A DNA stretch of 42,745 nt from VFMC01 sp031400715 (GCA_031400715.1 JANNQK010000205.1:1-42745), one strand, 5' to 3'. Numbered from the stretch's first letter, positions 1-9,385 are shown. Translations and numbers: made by a program. The notes: generated by a model from the letters alone, not told the origin.

Positions 1-837
1 TGACGACATCCGAGCCGAGGCCGAACATCCATGGCCCGTACGGCTCGCGCTCGACACGAAGACGCTCGATGAGCGTCACCGTATCCGGATCCAGGGTCAC
101 GGTCCGCTGGTTCGCGGTCTTGGTCGACGACTCGAGCAGCACCGGGGTGCCGCTCCCCCGCTCGGCCACCTCGACGGCCGAGTCGATCAGCAGCTGTCCG
201 TCGCACAGGTCCGACCAACGCAACGACGCCAGCTCCGCTCGACGAGCTGCCGCCACAGCGGCGATCCGCAGCGCGAGCTCGGCGGCCGGGTCGATCGATG
301 CGGCGGCCTGCAACACGGCCTGCACCTCGTCGACCGACATCACCCCTCGAGGCGTCTGCTTCGACGAGCGCAGCTTCGCCATGCTCGCCACGTTGGTCGA
401 CACCATCCCCACCGCACTGCCTGCGACAGGGCGGCACGAAGCACGCCGTGCTGGTTCTTGATGCCCGCGTCGGCCATCCCCGCCTTGCGCAGCCGGGTGT
501 GCCACCGCTCGACATCGGCGATCGACAAGCGCGCCAACGGCAGCTTCGAGATCTGGTCCTTCTTGATCGCCCGCACGCGGCTCTGCTGATCACGTGCCGA
601 CGACGGCGCCCACGTGTCGAGGTTCTGCGTCACCCAGGCGTCGAGCACCGTCGTCACCGTGCGGCCAGCCGGTGCTGCGCGACCGGCGCCGGCCTCGAGC
701 TCGTTGGCCACACGCTGCGCGTCGCGCTTGCCGCCGTGCACGGTGCGTGACACCTGCGTCGGCTTGCCGCGCTCGTCGGTGCCCGTGAAGACGCGCACCT
801 CCCACACACCGGGTCGCTTCTCGCGCAGGGTCGCCAC
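1..837 (-). pseudogene. Tyrosine recombinase (phage-type integrase), frameshifted and cut by the window edge
   Basis: The protein would cut and rejoin DNA during integration or excision of a mobile element. From a GTG at 837 the first frame gives an N-terminal arm-binding region (MATLREKRPGVWEVRVF), then a SAM-like core-binding domain ending in ALSQAVRWGW. At about 402-411 the reading frame shifts by one base. The next frame carries on from VSTNVASMAKLRSSKQ through VMSVDEVQAVL into the catalytic domain, with the first catalytic arginine region (RRAELASLRWSDL) and a likely beta-hairpin lysine (TKTANQRTVTL). That frame is open to base 1. The second Arg, His and Tyr would lie outside the window. 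One missing base, for example one G of the run at 407-410, explains the break. It is either a true pseudogene or an assembly error. A TAGGGT hexamer sits 7 nt before the GTG. Confidence 0.82.
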
Positions 838-844
838 GCGGCAG

Positions 845-850
845 ACCCTA
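845..850 (-). promoter_or_regulatory. Putative -10 element for the integrase (leaderless)
   Basis: Read on the minus strand this is TAGGGT, ending 7 nt before the GTG at 837, with no ribosome binding site between. It fits the spacing seen at many other genes in this window. Confidence 0.4.
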
Positions 851-871
851 CCGCAGGGGTGCTCTCATCCG

Positions 872-891
872 CTAGGGATGCTCTAGGGATG
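872..891. repeat. Short direct repeat upstream of the integrase
   Basis: CTAGGGATG occurs at 872-880 and again at 883-891, an 11-bp period or about one helical turn. It lies just upstream of the integrase promoter. It could be an arm-type integrase binding site or an autoregulatory operator. The sequence alone does not decide. Confidence 0.35.
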
Positions 892-926
892 CAGCCGGAT
901 TTTCGGCTCTCAGCGAGAGCGCCGAA

Positions 927-2135
927 TCACTCGACGCGCATACCGGAGATGGCTCGGGCGATGACCAGCTGCTGGATCTCGCTGGTGCCTTCGAAGATCG
1001 TGTGGATCTTCGCATCGCGGTGCCAGCGCTCGACCGGGTACTCACGGGTATAGCCGTAACCGCCCAGGATCTGGATCGCATCCTCGGTCACACGCACGGC
1101 GACCTCGCTGGCCTTGTACTTGCTCATCGAGCCCTCACCGTTGCTGAAGCCACCGTTGCGGCTCAACCAGGCTGCACGCCAGATCAGCAAGCGGGCTGCG
1201 TCGATCTCCGTCGCCATGTTGGCGAGCTTGAAGGCGATCGCCTGGTGCATGACGATGGGCTTGCCGAACGCCTTGCGCTCCTTGGCGTAGTCGAGCGCGT
1301 ATTCGTAGGCGGCGCGAGCGATGCCGAGCGCCTGGGCACCCACCGTGGGACGGGTCGCCTCGAACGTGGCCATCGCCGGCTGCTTCTCGCCACTGTGGCC
1401 CATCTCGCGGGCACGGGCCAGCTTGGCGTCGAGCTTCTCCTTGCCGCCGAGCAGGCAGCGACCGGGGATGCGCACATCGTCGAGCACCACCTCGGCTGTG
1501 TGACTGGCGCGGATGCCGTGCTTCTTGTACTTCTGACCCTGGCTCAGGCCCTTGGTGCCGGGCGGGATGACGAAGCTCGCCTGGCCGCGACCCTTCAGCT
1601 CGGGGTCGACCGCGGCTACCACGACGTGGATGTCGGCGATCCCGCCATTGGTGATCCATGCCTTGGTGCCGTTGAGCACCCACTCGTCGTTGGCTTCGTC
1701 GTACACGGCGCGCGTGCGCAAGCTGCTCACGTCGCTGCCTGCGTCGGGCTCGCTCACGCAGAACGCGCCGAGCTGGATCTTGCTCGCGTCGCCGTAGCAC
1801 TGCGGGATCCACTCCATCACCTGCTCGGGCGTGCCGTTACCGCTGATGCCGGCAGCAGCCAAGGCCGAACCCATGATCGCCATGCCGATGCCGGCGTCAC
1901 CCCAGAACAGCTCTTCCACCGCGACGGGCAGCGTGAGCGCCGTCGGATCGGCGAAGGCGTTCATCAGGAACTCCCAGCCGTACAGGCCGATCTTGGCGGC
2001 TTCCTCGACGATCGGGTACGGGAACTCTTCACGCTCGTCCCACTCATGGGCGGCCGGACGGATGACGTCCTCCGCGAACCCGTGGATCCACTTCTGGATC
2101 TGGACCTGGTCTTCGTTCAACCCGAAATCAGCCAT
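927..2135 (-). CDS. Acyl-CoA dehydrogenase
   Basis: This is an FAD-dependent acyl-CoA dehydrogenase of 402 aa, normal length for the family, catalysing alpha-beta desaturation of an acyl-CoA and passing electrons to ETF. The FAD/substrate signature FCVSEPDAGSDVSSLR lies near residue 125. The C-terminal signature includes QILGGYGYTREYPVERWHRD and FEGTSEIQ, where Glu-382 matches the catalytic base. The start at 2135 is preceded by a TAACTT hexamer 6 nt upstream and by an inverted repeat, so the mRNA is probably leaderless and controlled by a repressor. Its substrate cannot be told from sequence. The neighbouring thioesterase and the downstream acyl-CoA synthetase and FadE36-like genes suggest fatty-acid or related catabolism. 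Confidence 0.93.
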   Translation of the reverse strand: MADFGLNEDQVQIQKWIHGFAEDVIRPAAHEWDEREEFPYPIVEEAAKIGLYGWEFLMNAFADPTALTLPVAVEELFWGDAGIGMAIMGSALAAAGISGNGTPEQVMEWIPQCYGDASKIQLGAFCVSEPDAGSDVSSLRTRAVYDEANDEWVLNGTKAWITNGGIADIHVVVAAVDPELKGRGQASFVIPPGTKGLSQGQKYKKHGIRASHTAEVVLDDVRIPGRCLLGGKEKLDAKLARAREMGHSGEKQPAMATFEATRPTVGAQALGIARAAYEYALDYAKERKAFGKPIVMHQAIAFKLANMATEIDAARLLIWRAAWLSRNGGFSNGEGSMSKYKASEVAVRVTEDAIQILGGYGYTREYPVERWHRDAKIHTIFEGTSEIQQLVIARAISGMRVE

Positions 2136-2141
2136 GCGCCT

Positions 2142-2159
2142 AAGTTACCCTCCGGTAAC
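2142..2159 (-). promoter_or_regulatory. Promoter with overlapping inverted-repeat operator of the acyl-CoA dehydrogenase
   Basis: GTTACC (2144-2149) and GGTAAC (2154-2159) form a 6-bp inverted repeat with a 4-nt spacer. The minus-strand -10-like hexamer TAACTT (2142-2147) ends 6 nt before the ATG and overlaps the repeat. A bound repressor would block the promoter. The half-site TCCGGTAAC recurs upstream of the acyl-CoA synthetase at 25666-25674. Confidence 0.5.
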
Positions 2160-2216
2160 AAGCGTTGGCAACCAGAAGCCGACTGGATTTCGGACGGGGG
2201 TGTGGGACTCGGATGG

Positions 2217-4394
2217 TCAGAGGGGGATGTCGAGCAAGCTCTGGGCGATCGTGATGTAGATCAGGTTTGCCCCGGGCACGTACACATGCACGCCATCCCA
2301 CCGGTACCCGAGATCGGTGGCGATGCTCTCGTCGGAACACCACTGCGCCGGACCGGGCACGAACGTCACCGTCTCGGGCTGGTCGGCCGCCACCTGGCGC
2401 AACAAGTCGTTGAGGTGTGCCACGCGGGCATCGTCGCCACGCTCGGGGAGGGCCGGCACGCCGGCGCCCTTCACGTCGGCGGGCCGCATGCACGCCACCT
2501 CCAACAGCGCCACGTGCACGCCGGCGACCGTCAACGCGTCGATCCCCTCCTGCAGGCCGGCGAGGAACCGGGCATCGCCCTCGGCGCTCGCGAACGGGAT
2601 CCGCACGCCGTCGACTTCGACGTCGAAGACGTCCCAAGCACCGATCGCCACCAGGGCGACCTCAGCCCTCGAATCGACGGCCGCGTCCACCCATCGATCG
2701 GCCCACCCCTTGCAGTTGGCGAACGACCGCGCGAAACGACCGCGCTGCGACTTCACATCGCCGTCGTCGTAGACGCTGCAGCCGTCGACCGATCCGTCCG
2801 CGATGTCGAAGGTCGACTCGATGCCGTCGGGCAGGTTGATCGCCAGCGAATGCGCCATCGAGTCACCCACCACGACCACCCGGCGCGGCAGCACCGGCGC
2901 CGTCGCCGGAGGTGACGCCGGAGCAGATGGTTCAGGCGCCGGCGAGCTCGACAGTCCGACCTGCCCCGTCGAGCTGGAGGGGTTCGACGCGCTCGCGGTC
3001 GCATCCGCCGTCACCTGCGGTGCCGCGGCCGGAAGCGATGGCACCTCACTCCGAGGAGCCGCCACGCTCGTTGCTTGCTCACCCACAGCCGGCAGCGAGA
3101 ACACCGCGTCCGCCCCGCCCGCCGCAGGGTCGACGTGCTCGACCCGCGAGAAGAACAGCCCCAGCGGCACCAACAACGCCAACACGGCGATCACTCCGGC
3201 CGTGGTGATCGTGTGCCAATGCACCGAGCGATGAGCCGCCACCCACCGGCCGAGCCCACCGCGACGGATCGGGGTTTCCACGACGCGATAGGAGATCTCG
3301 GCGATCACCACGGTGATCCCCATGGCGATACCGAACCGCGGCCACGAGCCGGTGTACGCCTGACACGCCACCGACACCGGCCAGCTCCAGAGGTACAGGC
3401 CGTAGGAGCGCTTGCCGATCTCGGCGACGGGCTTGAAGGCGAACGCAGGCCGCGTCAGCTTCGAAGCAGGGTGCACCACCACGAGCACCAGCGCCAACGA
3501 CGCCACCGTCACCAGCGCGAGCTGCCAGCGGTAGACGGCCCGATCGGTGAGTACGGCCTGGACGAACTGCCACCCGAGGATGCCGACGGCGGCAGCACCG
3601 ATGACGTCGAGCAACCACCATGACCGGCTCTTCGCGGCGTGTCGGTTACGCCACGGCCGCCACACGAATGCGGCGCCGGCCCCGAGCAGCAGACCGCTCG
3701 AACGCGTGAGCGTCGACAGGTACAGGAAGTTCACGCGGCCGTCGGTGAGCTGAGTCTCACGGGCCGACCACCACGTGAACGTCATCACGCCGACCGCGAT
3801 CAACAGCAGCGACACGGCGCGCACACGTGCTCGCGAGAACACCCGCGTGAGGCCGAGGAACCCCACCGGCCACAGGAGATACCACTGCTCTTCCACCGCC
3901 AGGCTCCACAGGTGCCGCAGCGGCGACAGGTTGCCGAAGTACTGCGTACCGCCGACGATCTGGCCCCAGTTGGCTGCATAGAAGATCGCCCATGGGTAGT
4001 CACGGCGCAGGTCGGACTGCATCTGCGCACTCCCCCACAGGGATGAGTAGACACCGGTGACGACGAGCACCATCGCGAGCGCCGGCAAGAGACGCCGCGC
4101 CCGGCGGAGCCAGAACTGCCCCAACGAGATGCGTCCTGAACGCTCGCGCTCGTCGAGCAGGAGCGAGGTGATCAAGAACCCCGACACCACGAAGAACACC
4201 TCGACGCCGAAGAAACCTCCGTGCATCCATGAGAACCCGGCGTGATAGAGCAGGACCGCGACCACCGATATCGCTCGCACCCCATCGAGGCTCGGCTGGT
4301 AGCCCATGGCTGGACGCGCGACGATGTCGGCCGGCCGCAAGCTCGGATGGGTGGGGTCGCCCGAGCGCGCACGAGGGTCGATCAACGTTGTCAC
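2217..4394 (-). CDS. Membrane acyltransferase (acyltransferase-3, OafA/YrhL type) with C-terminal SGNH domain
   Basis: The protein is predicted to acylate a cell-surface glycan or lipid. The N-terminal part begins YQPSLDGVRAISVVAVLLYHAG and continues with multiple hydrophobic helices containing FFVVSGFLIT, RRARRLLPAL and HLWSLAVEEQWYLLWP, all typical of the acyltransferase-3 family. A Ser/Ala/Pro-rich linker follows. The C-terminal periplasmic SGNH hydrolase-like domain has VVVVGDSMAHSL (block I, nucleophile Ser) and RWDGVHVYVPG (block V Asp/His). The frame is open to an ATG at 4508. I prefer the GTG at 4394 (VTTLIDPRARS), because the upstream residues look non-coding and would run closer to the divergent gene at 4547. 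This gives about 725 aa, a usual length for these two-domain proteins. Confidence 0.88.
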   Translation of the reverse strand: MTTLIDPRARSGDPTHPSLRPADIVARPAMGYQPSLDGVRAISVVAVLLYHAGFSWMHGGFFGVEVFFVVSGFLITSLLLDERERSGRISLGQFWLRRARRLLPALAMVLVVTGVYSSLWGSAQMQSDLRRDYPWAIFYAANWGQIVGGTQYFGNLSPLRHLWSLAVEEQWYLLWPVGFLGLTRVFSRARVRAVSLLLIAVGVMTFTWWSARETQLTDGRVNFLYLSTLTRSSGLLLGAGAAFVWRPWRNRHAAKSRSWWLLDVIGAAAVGILGWQFVQAVLTDRAVYRWQLALVTVASLALVLVVVHPASKLTRPAFAFKPVAEIGKRSYGLYLWSWPVSVACQAYTGSWPRFGIAMGITVVIAEISYRVVETPIRRGGLGRWVAAHRSVHWHTITTAGVIAVLALLVPLGLFFSRVEHVDPAAGGADAVFSLPAVGEQATSVAAPRSEVPSLPAAAPQVTADATASASNPSSSTGQVGLSSSPAPEPSAPASPPATAPVLPRRVVVVGDSMAHSLAINLPDGIESTFDIADGSVDGCSVYDDGDVKSQRGRFARSFANCKGWADRWVDAAVDSRAEVALVAIGAWDVFDVEVDGVRIPFASAEGDARFLAGLQEGIDALTVAGVHVALLEVACMRPADVKGAGVPALPERGDDARVAHLNDLLRQVAADQPETVTFVPGPAQWCSDESIATDLGYRWDGVHVYVPGANLIYITIAQSLLDIPL

Positions 4395-4546
4395 GGAGCC
4401 CACAGTGTCGCAGCCGTTCGCCGCGGTCGCACCCTCGGCGAACGAGCCGAGCTGCTTCGACCCGCTCACCGATCTCGCCTGAGCAGGGCCGACGTCGCAG
4501 CGCGCCACTCGTCACGTTCTGGGCTGCCCCCGTAGCATCCCGCTCG

Positions 4547-5236
4547 ATGACCGATGGCCAGCATTCGCCCACTTCCGACGACGACGCCCGTTTCCACACT
4601 CCGGAGCACCTCGATCGGCGGGCGCGGGCAGGGCGATCGATCCGCGATGTCGGCCACGCGCTGATCGGCCACCACGTCGAGGACGACCTCGTCGACGACC
4701 TGATCGATGCACTCGACGCGATGACCGAACGGCTCACGGCCGGCCCGGCGCGGAGCCGTCGACCGAGCTCGTTCCAGCGCGGCGACGACTGGGGTGCTGA
4801 CGACGACCAGACCGAGTTCACAGGATTCGACGATCGACCAGTCAGCGGTCGGTCGAGTCCGTGGGGACTCGACCCGGTGATCCGCCGCAACGGCAACGAG
4901 ATCGAGGCGACGGTCACACTGCGTGCGGCACACGAGGGTGCCCCTGGCCGCAGCCACGGCGGCGTCGTGTCGGCGCTCTTCGACGACGTCTTCGGCTTCG
5001 TGCTCACGACCACCCGCACACCCGGCTTCACCGGCGAACTGACCGTGCGCTACGAGGGCGGCACCCCGCTCCACGTGCCGCTCATCTGTCGGGCACGACT
5101 CGACTCACACGAGGGTCGCAAGCTGTTCATGACGGGAGAGCTGATCGCTCCCGACGGCCAGGTCTGTGTGCGCGCGAAAGCGATCTTCATCACCATCGAC
5201 CCGACCGCGTTTCCCGGTTGGGGCGACGGCGTCTGA
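4547..5236 (+). CDS. PaaI-family hotdog-fold thioesterase
   Basis: This 229-aa protein probably hydrolyses acyl-CoA or aryl-CoA thioesters. The C-terminal 120 residues show the hotdog signature HGGVVSALFDDVFGFVL, where the Asp fits the catalytic acid position of PaaI-like enzymes, followed by the strand pattern GELTVRYEGGTPLHVPLICRA. The N-terminal 80 residues are acidic and variable (DGQHSPTSDDDARFHTPEHL). They include a helical stretch, HHVEDDLVDDLIDALDAM, of unknown role. The ATG at 4547 is chosen over an upstream in-frame start at 4229 because that extension overlaps the divergent acyltransferase and looks like a shadow. A TAGCAT hexamer lies 8 nt before this ATG. Confidence 0.82.
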   Translation: MTDGQHSPTSDDDARFHTPEHLDRRARAGRSIRDVGHALIGHHVEDDLVDDLIDALDAMTERLTAGPARSRRPSSFQRGDDWGADDDQTEFTGFDDRPVSGRSSPWGLDPVIRRNGNEIEATVTLRAAHEGAPGRSHGGVVSALFDDVFGFVLTTTRTPGFTGELTVRYEGGTPLHVPLICRARLDSHEGRKLFMTGELIAPDGQVCVRAKAIFITIDPTAFPGWGDGV

Positions 5237-5254
5237 ATCGCTATCCGATGGGGC

Positions 5255-6610
5255 TCAGCGGCGGAGGGTGGTGCCGGCCTTGGTGGTCTCGACGGTCCAG
5301 CCGTCGGCCTGGAGCTCGGATCGCAGCGCATCGGCCGCGGCGAAATCCTTCGCGGCACGGGCCGCGTCGAGCGCCGCAGCCTTGGCTGCCGCATCAGCAG
5401 GCACGTCGCCACCGGTGCTGAGCACCAGCCCGAATGCGGCAGCGATCTGGTGCGCGGCGCTGGCGAGCGAACCGGCGTCGGCACTGCCTGCATCGAGCGC
5501 GGCGTTGGCGCGACGAACCGTGTCGAACAGGATCGCGGTTGCGCCAGGCGTGTCGAGGTCGTCGTCCATCCGCTCACGGAACCTCGCCAGCACCTCGGCG
5601 TCGGCTGCGGCAGCGGTGACCGCCGAGGTACGCGCCGCGAACGCGTCGAGACCGGCGAGTGCTTTCACCGATGCATCGATGTTGTCCTGGTTGATGGCCA
5701 CCGGACCGCGGTAGTGCGACTGCAACAGGAGCATGCGGTACGCGCGCGGGTCGTAGTGCTCCATGAGGTCGAGCAGGTTCGAGACGTTGCCCAGGCTCTT
5801 CGACATCTTCTCGCCCTCACCGTCGACCACGAAGCCGTGGTGCATCCAGTGATTGGCAAAGCGCTTGTCGAGTGCGACGGCTTGGGCTCGTTCGTTCTCG
5901 TGATGCGGGAACTTGAGGTCCTGTCCTCCGCAGTGCAGGTCGAAGCCCTCGCCCAGGAGGTCGAGGCTCATCACGACGCACTCGCTGTGCCAGCCCGGTC
6001 GACCGTCACCCCAGGGTGACGGCCACGCCGGTTCGCCGGGCTTGGAGAACTTCCACAGCACGAAGTCGGCCGGATGCCGCTTGTTCCCGGCACCGAACAC
6101 CTCGCGGTCGCCACCACCGGCGAGCATGTCATCGAGGCTCTGGTGCACCAGCAGTCCGTAGTCCTGAACCGTCTCGACGCTGAAGTAGACACCGTCGTCG
6201 GTGAGGTACGCCGTGTCTTGATCGACGAGCTGCGCGATCATCGCGACCATCTCGACCACGTAGTCGGTGGCGTGCGGTACATCCGTCGGTCGTGAGACGT
6301 TGATCTTGCCCATCGCCTCGAACCACACGGCTTCGCATTTCTGGGTGATCTCCTGCCAGGGGCGCTGCTCGCGGTTGGCGCGGTTGATGATGCTGTCGTC
6401 GATGTCGGTGATGTTGCTCACCAGCCGAACCGTCAGCCCACTCCATTCGAGGTAGCGGCAGAGCACGTCGTACACCAGTGTCGCCCGCCCGTGGCCGAGG
6501 TGCGGGGGGCCGTACACGGTGGGTCCGCACAGGTACATGCTCACCGTGCCGGGTTCCCGGAGCGCAAGCTCGCGAACCTCCCGTGAAGCGGTGTCGTACA
6601 GGTGCAACAT
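5255..6610 (-). CDS. cysS: Cysteinyl-tRNA synthetase
   Basis: This class I synthetase charges tRNA-Cys with cysteine. Its 451 aa is normal for bacterial CysS. Cys-28 in MYLCGPTVYG is the first zinc ligand, and the HIGH-type motif is PHLGHGR. The other zinc ligands lie in WHSECVVMSLD and FPHHENERAQ. The KMSKS loop is exact (KMSKSLGN). The C-terminal helical DALR domain follows, with PGATAILFDTVRRANAALD. The related mycothiol ligase MshC shares this fold, but the length, the intact DALR region and the LHCGGQDLKFPHHENE motif favour CysS. A TAGAGT hexamer (minus strand, 6619-6624) lies 8 nt before the start. The gene is divergent from valS. Confidence 0.92.
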   Translation of the reverse strand: MLHLYDTASREVRELALREPGTVSMYLCGPTVYGPPHLGHGRATLVYDVLCRYLEWSGLTVRLVSNITDIDDSIINRANREQRPWQEITQKCEAVWFEAMGKINVSRPTDVPHATDYVVEMVAMIAQLVDQDTAYLTDDGVYFSVETVQDYGLLVHQSLDDMLAGGGDREVFGAGNKRHPADFVLWKFSKPGEPAWPSPWGDGRPGWHSECVVMSLDLLGEGFDLHCGGQDLKFPHHENERAQAVALDKRFANHWMHHGFVVDGEGEKMSKSLGNVSNLLDLMEHYDPRAYRMLLLQSHYRGPVAINQDNIDASVKALAGLDAFAARTSAVTAAAADAEVLARFRERMDDDLDTPGATAILFDTVRRANAALDAGSADAGSLASAAHQIAAAFGLVLSTGGDVPADAAAKAAALDAARAAKDFAAADALRSELQADGWTVETTKAGTTLRR

Positions 6611-6669
6611 GGGCAGAGACTCTACGAGGAATCGTCATCCACGCCCCGACGAGTTCCGTAGAGACGTCG

Positions 6670-6691
6670 AGCCGCTCGTTCGAGAGCGGCT
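6670..6691. other. Hairpin in the cysS/valS divergent region
   Basis: AGCCGCTC (6670-6677) pairs perfectly with GAGCGGCT (6684-6691) around a 6-nt loop. Both genes point away from it, so it is not a terminator for either. It could be an operator or part of the valS 5' leader. The rest of 6611-6814 shows no other structure I can name, and in particular no T-box. Confidence 0.3.
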
Positions 6692-6814
6692 TCCACGCAC
6701 CTGGCGACTTCTGATCGACATCTCATCCGCCATCGACAACCGGGCCGGCTCGCGTGTCCGGCGGGCCGGAACTCACTCGGGTGAGCAGCGCGGCGCCGAT
6801 AGCCTTGGCGAGCT

Positions 6815-9385
6815 ATGAGCAGTCCAGCCGGCATCCCCGACAAGCCCTCCCTCGACGGCATCGAGTCGGTGTTGGTAGAGCGGTGGGAAGCCGACGGCGT
6901 CTACCGCTTCGACCGCTCGGCGACCCGCGACCAGGTGTTCGCGATCGACACGCCGCCTCCCACGGTGAGCGGTTCGCTGCACATCGGTCATGTGTTCAGC
7001 TACACCCAGACCGACACGATCGCCCGCTTCCAGCGCATGCGCGGCAAGGCGGTCTTCTATCCGATGGGATGGGACGACAACGGCCTCGCCACCGAACGCC
7101 GCGTGCAGAACTTCTACGGGGTGCGGTGCGACCCGTCGCTGCCGAACGATCCCGACTTCGCGCCTCCCGCCCAAGCCGACCCCAAGAACCAGATCCCGGT
7201 CAGCCGGCCCAACTTCGTCGCGCTGTGCAAGCAACTCGTCGCCGACGACGAGATCGCGTTCGAGGCGCTGTTCCGCATGCTCGGGCTGTCGGTCGACTGG
7301 AACTACCTCTACAAGACGATCAGCGACCACTGCATCCGCACCTCGCAACAGGCGTTCCTCGGCAACCTGTCGCGGGGTGAGGCCTACCAGCACGAAGCGC
7401 CCACGCTGTGGGACGTCGACTTCCGCACTGCGGTGGCGCAGGCGGAGTTGACCGACAAGGAGATGGCCGGCGCCTATCACCAGGTGGCCTTCGCTCGCCC
7501 CGACGGAGGCGAGGTCGTCATCGACACCACGCGCCCCGAACTGCTGGCGTCGTGCTGCGCGCTCGTGGCCCACCCCGACGATGTGCGCTACCAGCCGCTG
7601 TTCGGCTCCACCGTCACCACGCCGTTGTACGGCGTGGAGGTTCCCGTGCTCGCCCATCCGCTGGCCGAGCCCGACAAGGGCACGGGCGTCGCGATGATCT
7701 GCACGTTCGGCGACCTCACCGACGTCATCTGGTGGCGTGAGCTCGATCTGCCGACGCGGGCGCTGATCATGCGCGACGGGAGGTTCAACCACACCGAGCC
7801 CGAATGGATCACGAACGACGTCGGTCTCGCTGCATATGCCGCGATCGCCGGCAAGGGGTCGAAGCAAGCGCAGAAGGTGGTGGTCGAGCAGCTCCGCGAC
7901 TCGGGCGCGATGCACGGCGAACCCCGACCGATCCAGCACCAGGTGAAGTTCTACGAAAAGGGCGACCGGCCGCTCGAGATCGTCACCAGCCGCCAGTGGT
8001 ACATCCGCAACGGTGGCCGCTCGGCCGAGCTTCGCAACGCCTTTCTCGCCCGTGGCGAGCAGATGTCGTGGCATCCCAGCCACATGCAGCACCGCTACAG
8101 CAACTGGGTCGAGGGCCTGAACGGCGATTGGCTGATCAGCCGGCAGCGGTACTTCGGCGTGCCGTTCCCGATCTGGTACCCGGTCGACGAACACGGCGAG
8201 CCGCAGTTCGACCGACCCATCGCGGCACCCATCGATCGACTGCCGGTCGACCCCTCCACCGATGCTCCCACCGGCTTCAGCGAGGAGCAGCGGGGCCAGC
8301 CCGGCGGGTTCGTCGGCGAGCCGGACGTGATGGACACCTGGGCCACGTCGTCGCTCACACCGCAGATCGCCACCCACTGGGTGGACGACCCCGACCTCTT
8401 CGGTCGGGTCTTCCCCATGGACGTCCGCCCACAGGGCCACGACATCATCCGCACGTGGCTGTTCTCGACGGTGGTGCGTGCCCACTACGAACACGGTTCG
8501 CTCCCATGGACCAACGCCACCCTCGCCGGATGGATCCTCGACCCCGATCGAAAGAAGATGTCGAAGAGCGTCGGCAACGTCGTCACCCCGATGCCGTTGC
8601 TCGAGCAGTACGGCAGCGATGCCGTGCGGTACTGGGCTGCCACGGCGCGACCCGGCGCCGACACCGCGTTCGACGAAGGCCAGATGAAGATCGGCCGCAA
8701 GCTCGCCTTGAAGTTGCTGAACGCCAGCAAGTTCGTGCTCGGATTCGGCGAGCCGACCGGCGACGCGACCGTCAGCGCGCCGATCGACCGAGCGATGCTG
8801 AACAGATTGGCCGGCGTGGTCGACGAGGCCACGGCGGCGTTCGACGGGTTCGACTACGCCCGAGCACTCGAACGCACCGAGAGCTTCTTCTGGTGGTTCT
8901 GCGACGACTACGTCGAACTGGTGAAGGCCCGCGCCTACGGAACTCAGGACGAAGCCGGGGCCCAGTCTGCTCGCGCAGCGTTGCGTCTGGCCCTGTCGGC
9001 GATCACACGCGCCTTTTCCCCGTTCTTGCCGTTCGTCACCGACGAGGTGTGGAGTTGGTGGCAGGAAGGTTCGGTGCACGCAACGAGCTGGCCGACCGCA
9101 GCGCACCTCGTCGTCGGGGCTCCGGCATCGGAATCCAGCATCCTGATCGAACCGGTGTCGGAGGTGCTCGCTCAGGTGCGACGAGCCAAGACCGAGGCAA
9201 AGGTGAGTCAGCGCGCTGCGGTCGAGTCCTTGGTCGTGCATGCAACCGATGCAGCGCGCGTCGCGGTCGAGGCGGCCCTTGCCGACCTGCGCGATGCAGG
9301 ATCGATCGCGGCTGTCACCTTCCTGCCAGGCGATCAGATCGTCTGCGAGGTCACGCTTGCTCCGGTTGCGGACATCGCCACCTGA
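6815..9385 (+). CDS. valS: Valyl-tRNA synthetase
   Basis: This class I synthetase charges tRNA-Val and edits mischarged threonine. It has 856 aa. The HIGH-type motif is in PPPTVSGSLHIGHVFSYTQTD. It is followed by MGWDDNGLATERRVQNFYGV, the form seen in actinobacterial ValS. The editing domain follows (IDTTRPELLASCCALVAHPDD), then the KMSKS loop (DRKKMSKSVGNVV) and the anticodon-binding domain with FFWWFCDDYVELVKARAYG. The C-terminal region is short and lacks the long coiled-coil arm of E. coli ValS, as expected for this subtype. The ATG at 6815 is preceded by a TAGCCT hexamer 9 nt upstream. Confidence 0.93.
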   Translation: MSSPAGIPDKPSLDGIESVLVERWEADGVYRFDRSATRDQVFAIDTPPPTVSGSLHIGHVFSYTQTDTIARFQRMRGKAVFYPMGWDDNGLATERRVQNFYGVRCDPSLPNDPDFAPPAQADPKNQIPVSRPNFVALCKQLVADDEIAFEALFRMLGLSVDWNYLYKTISDHCIRTSQQAFLGNLSRGEAYQHEAPTLWDVDFRTAVAQAELTDKEMAGAYHQVAFARPDGGEVVIDTTRPELLASCCALVAHPDDVRYQPLFGSTVTTPLYGVEVPVLAHPLAEPDKGTGVAMICTFGDLTDVIWWRELDLPTRALIMRDGRFNHTEPEWITNDVGLAAYAAIAGKGSKQAQKVVVEQLRDSGAMHGEPRPIQHQVKFYEKGDRPLEIVTSRQWYIRNGGRSAELRNAFLARGEQMSWHPSHMQHRYSNWVEGLNGDWLISRQRYFGVPFPIWYPVDEHGEPQFDRPIAAPIDRLPVDPSTDAPTGFSEEQRGQPGGFVGEPDVMDTWATSSLTPQIATHWVDDPDLFGRVFPMDVRPQGHDIIRTWLFSTVVRAHYEHGSLPWTNATLAGWILDPDRKKMSKSVGNVVTPMPLLEQYGSDAVRYWAATARPGADTAFDEGQMKIGRKLALKLLNASKFVLGFGEPTGDATVSAPIDRAMLNRLAGVVDEATAAFDGFDYARALERTESFFWWFCDDYVELVKARAYGTQDEAGAQSARAALRLALSAITRAFSPFLPFVTDEVWSWWQEGSVHATSWPTAAHLVVGAPASESSILIEPVSEVLAQVRRAKTEAKVSQRAAVESLVVHATDAARVAVEAALADLRDAGSIAAVTFLPGDQIVCEVTLAPVADIAT

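Noticed and set aside
395..412. Programmed frameshift in the integrase
   Set aside because: There is no slippery heptamer, only a short G run, so a deletion or sequencing error is more likely.
904..920. Small hairpin GCTCTC/GAGAGC as terminator of the acyl-CoA dehydrogenase
   Set aside because: The stem is only 6 bp and no U-run follows on the minus strand, so support is too weak to annotate.
1002..2915. Plus-strand frame of 637 aa opposite the acyl-CoA dehydrogenase
   Set aside because: Antisense shadow across two genes.
6611..6814. T-box leader for valS or cysS
   Set aside because: No T-box consensus or specifier stem-loop is visible. Only a simple hairpin is present.
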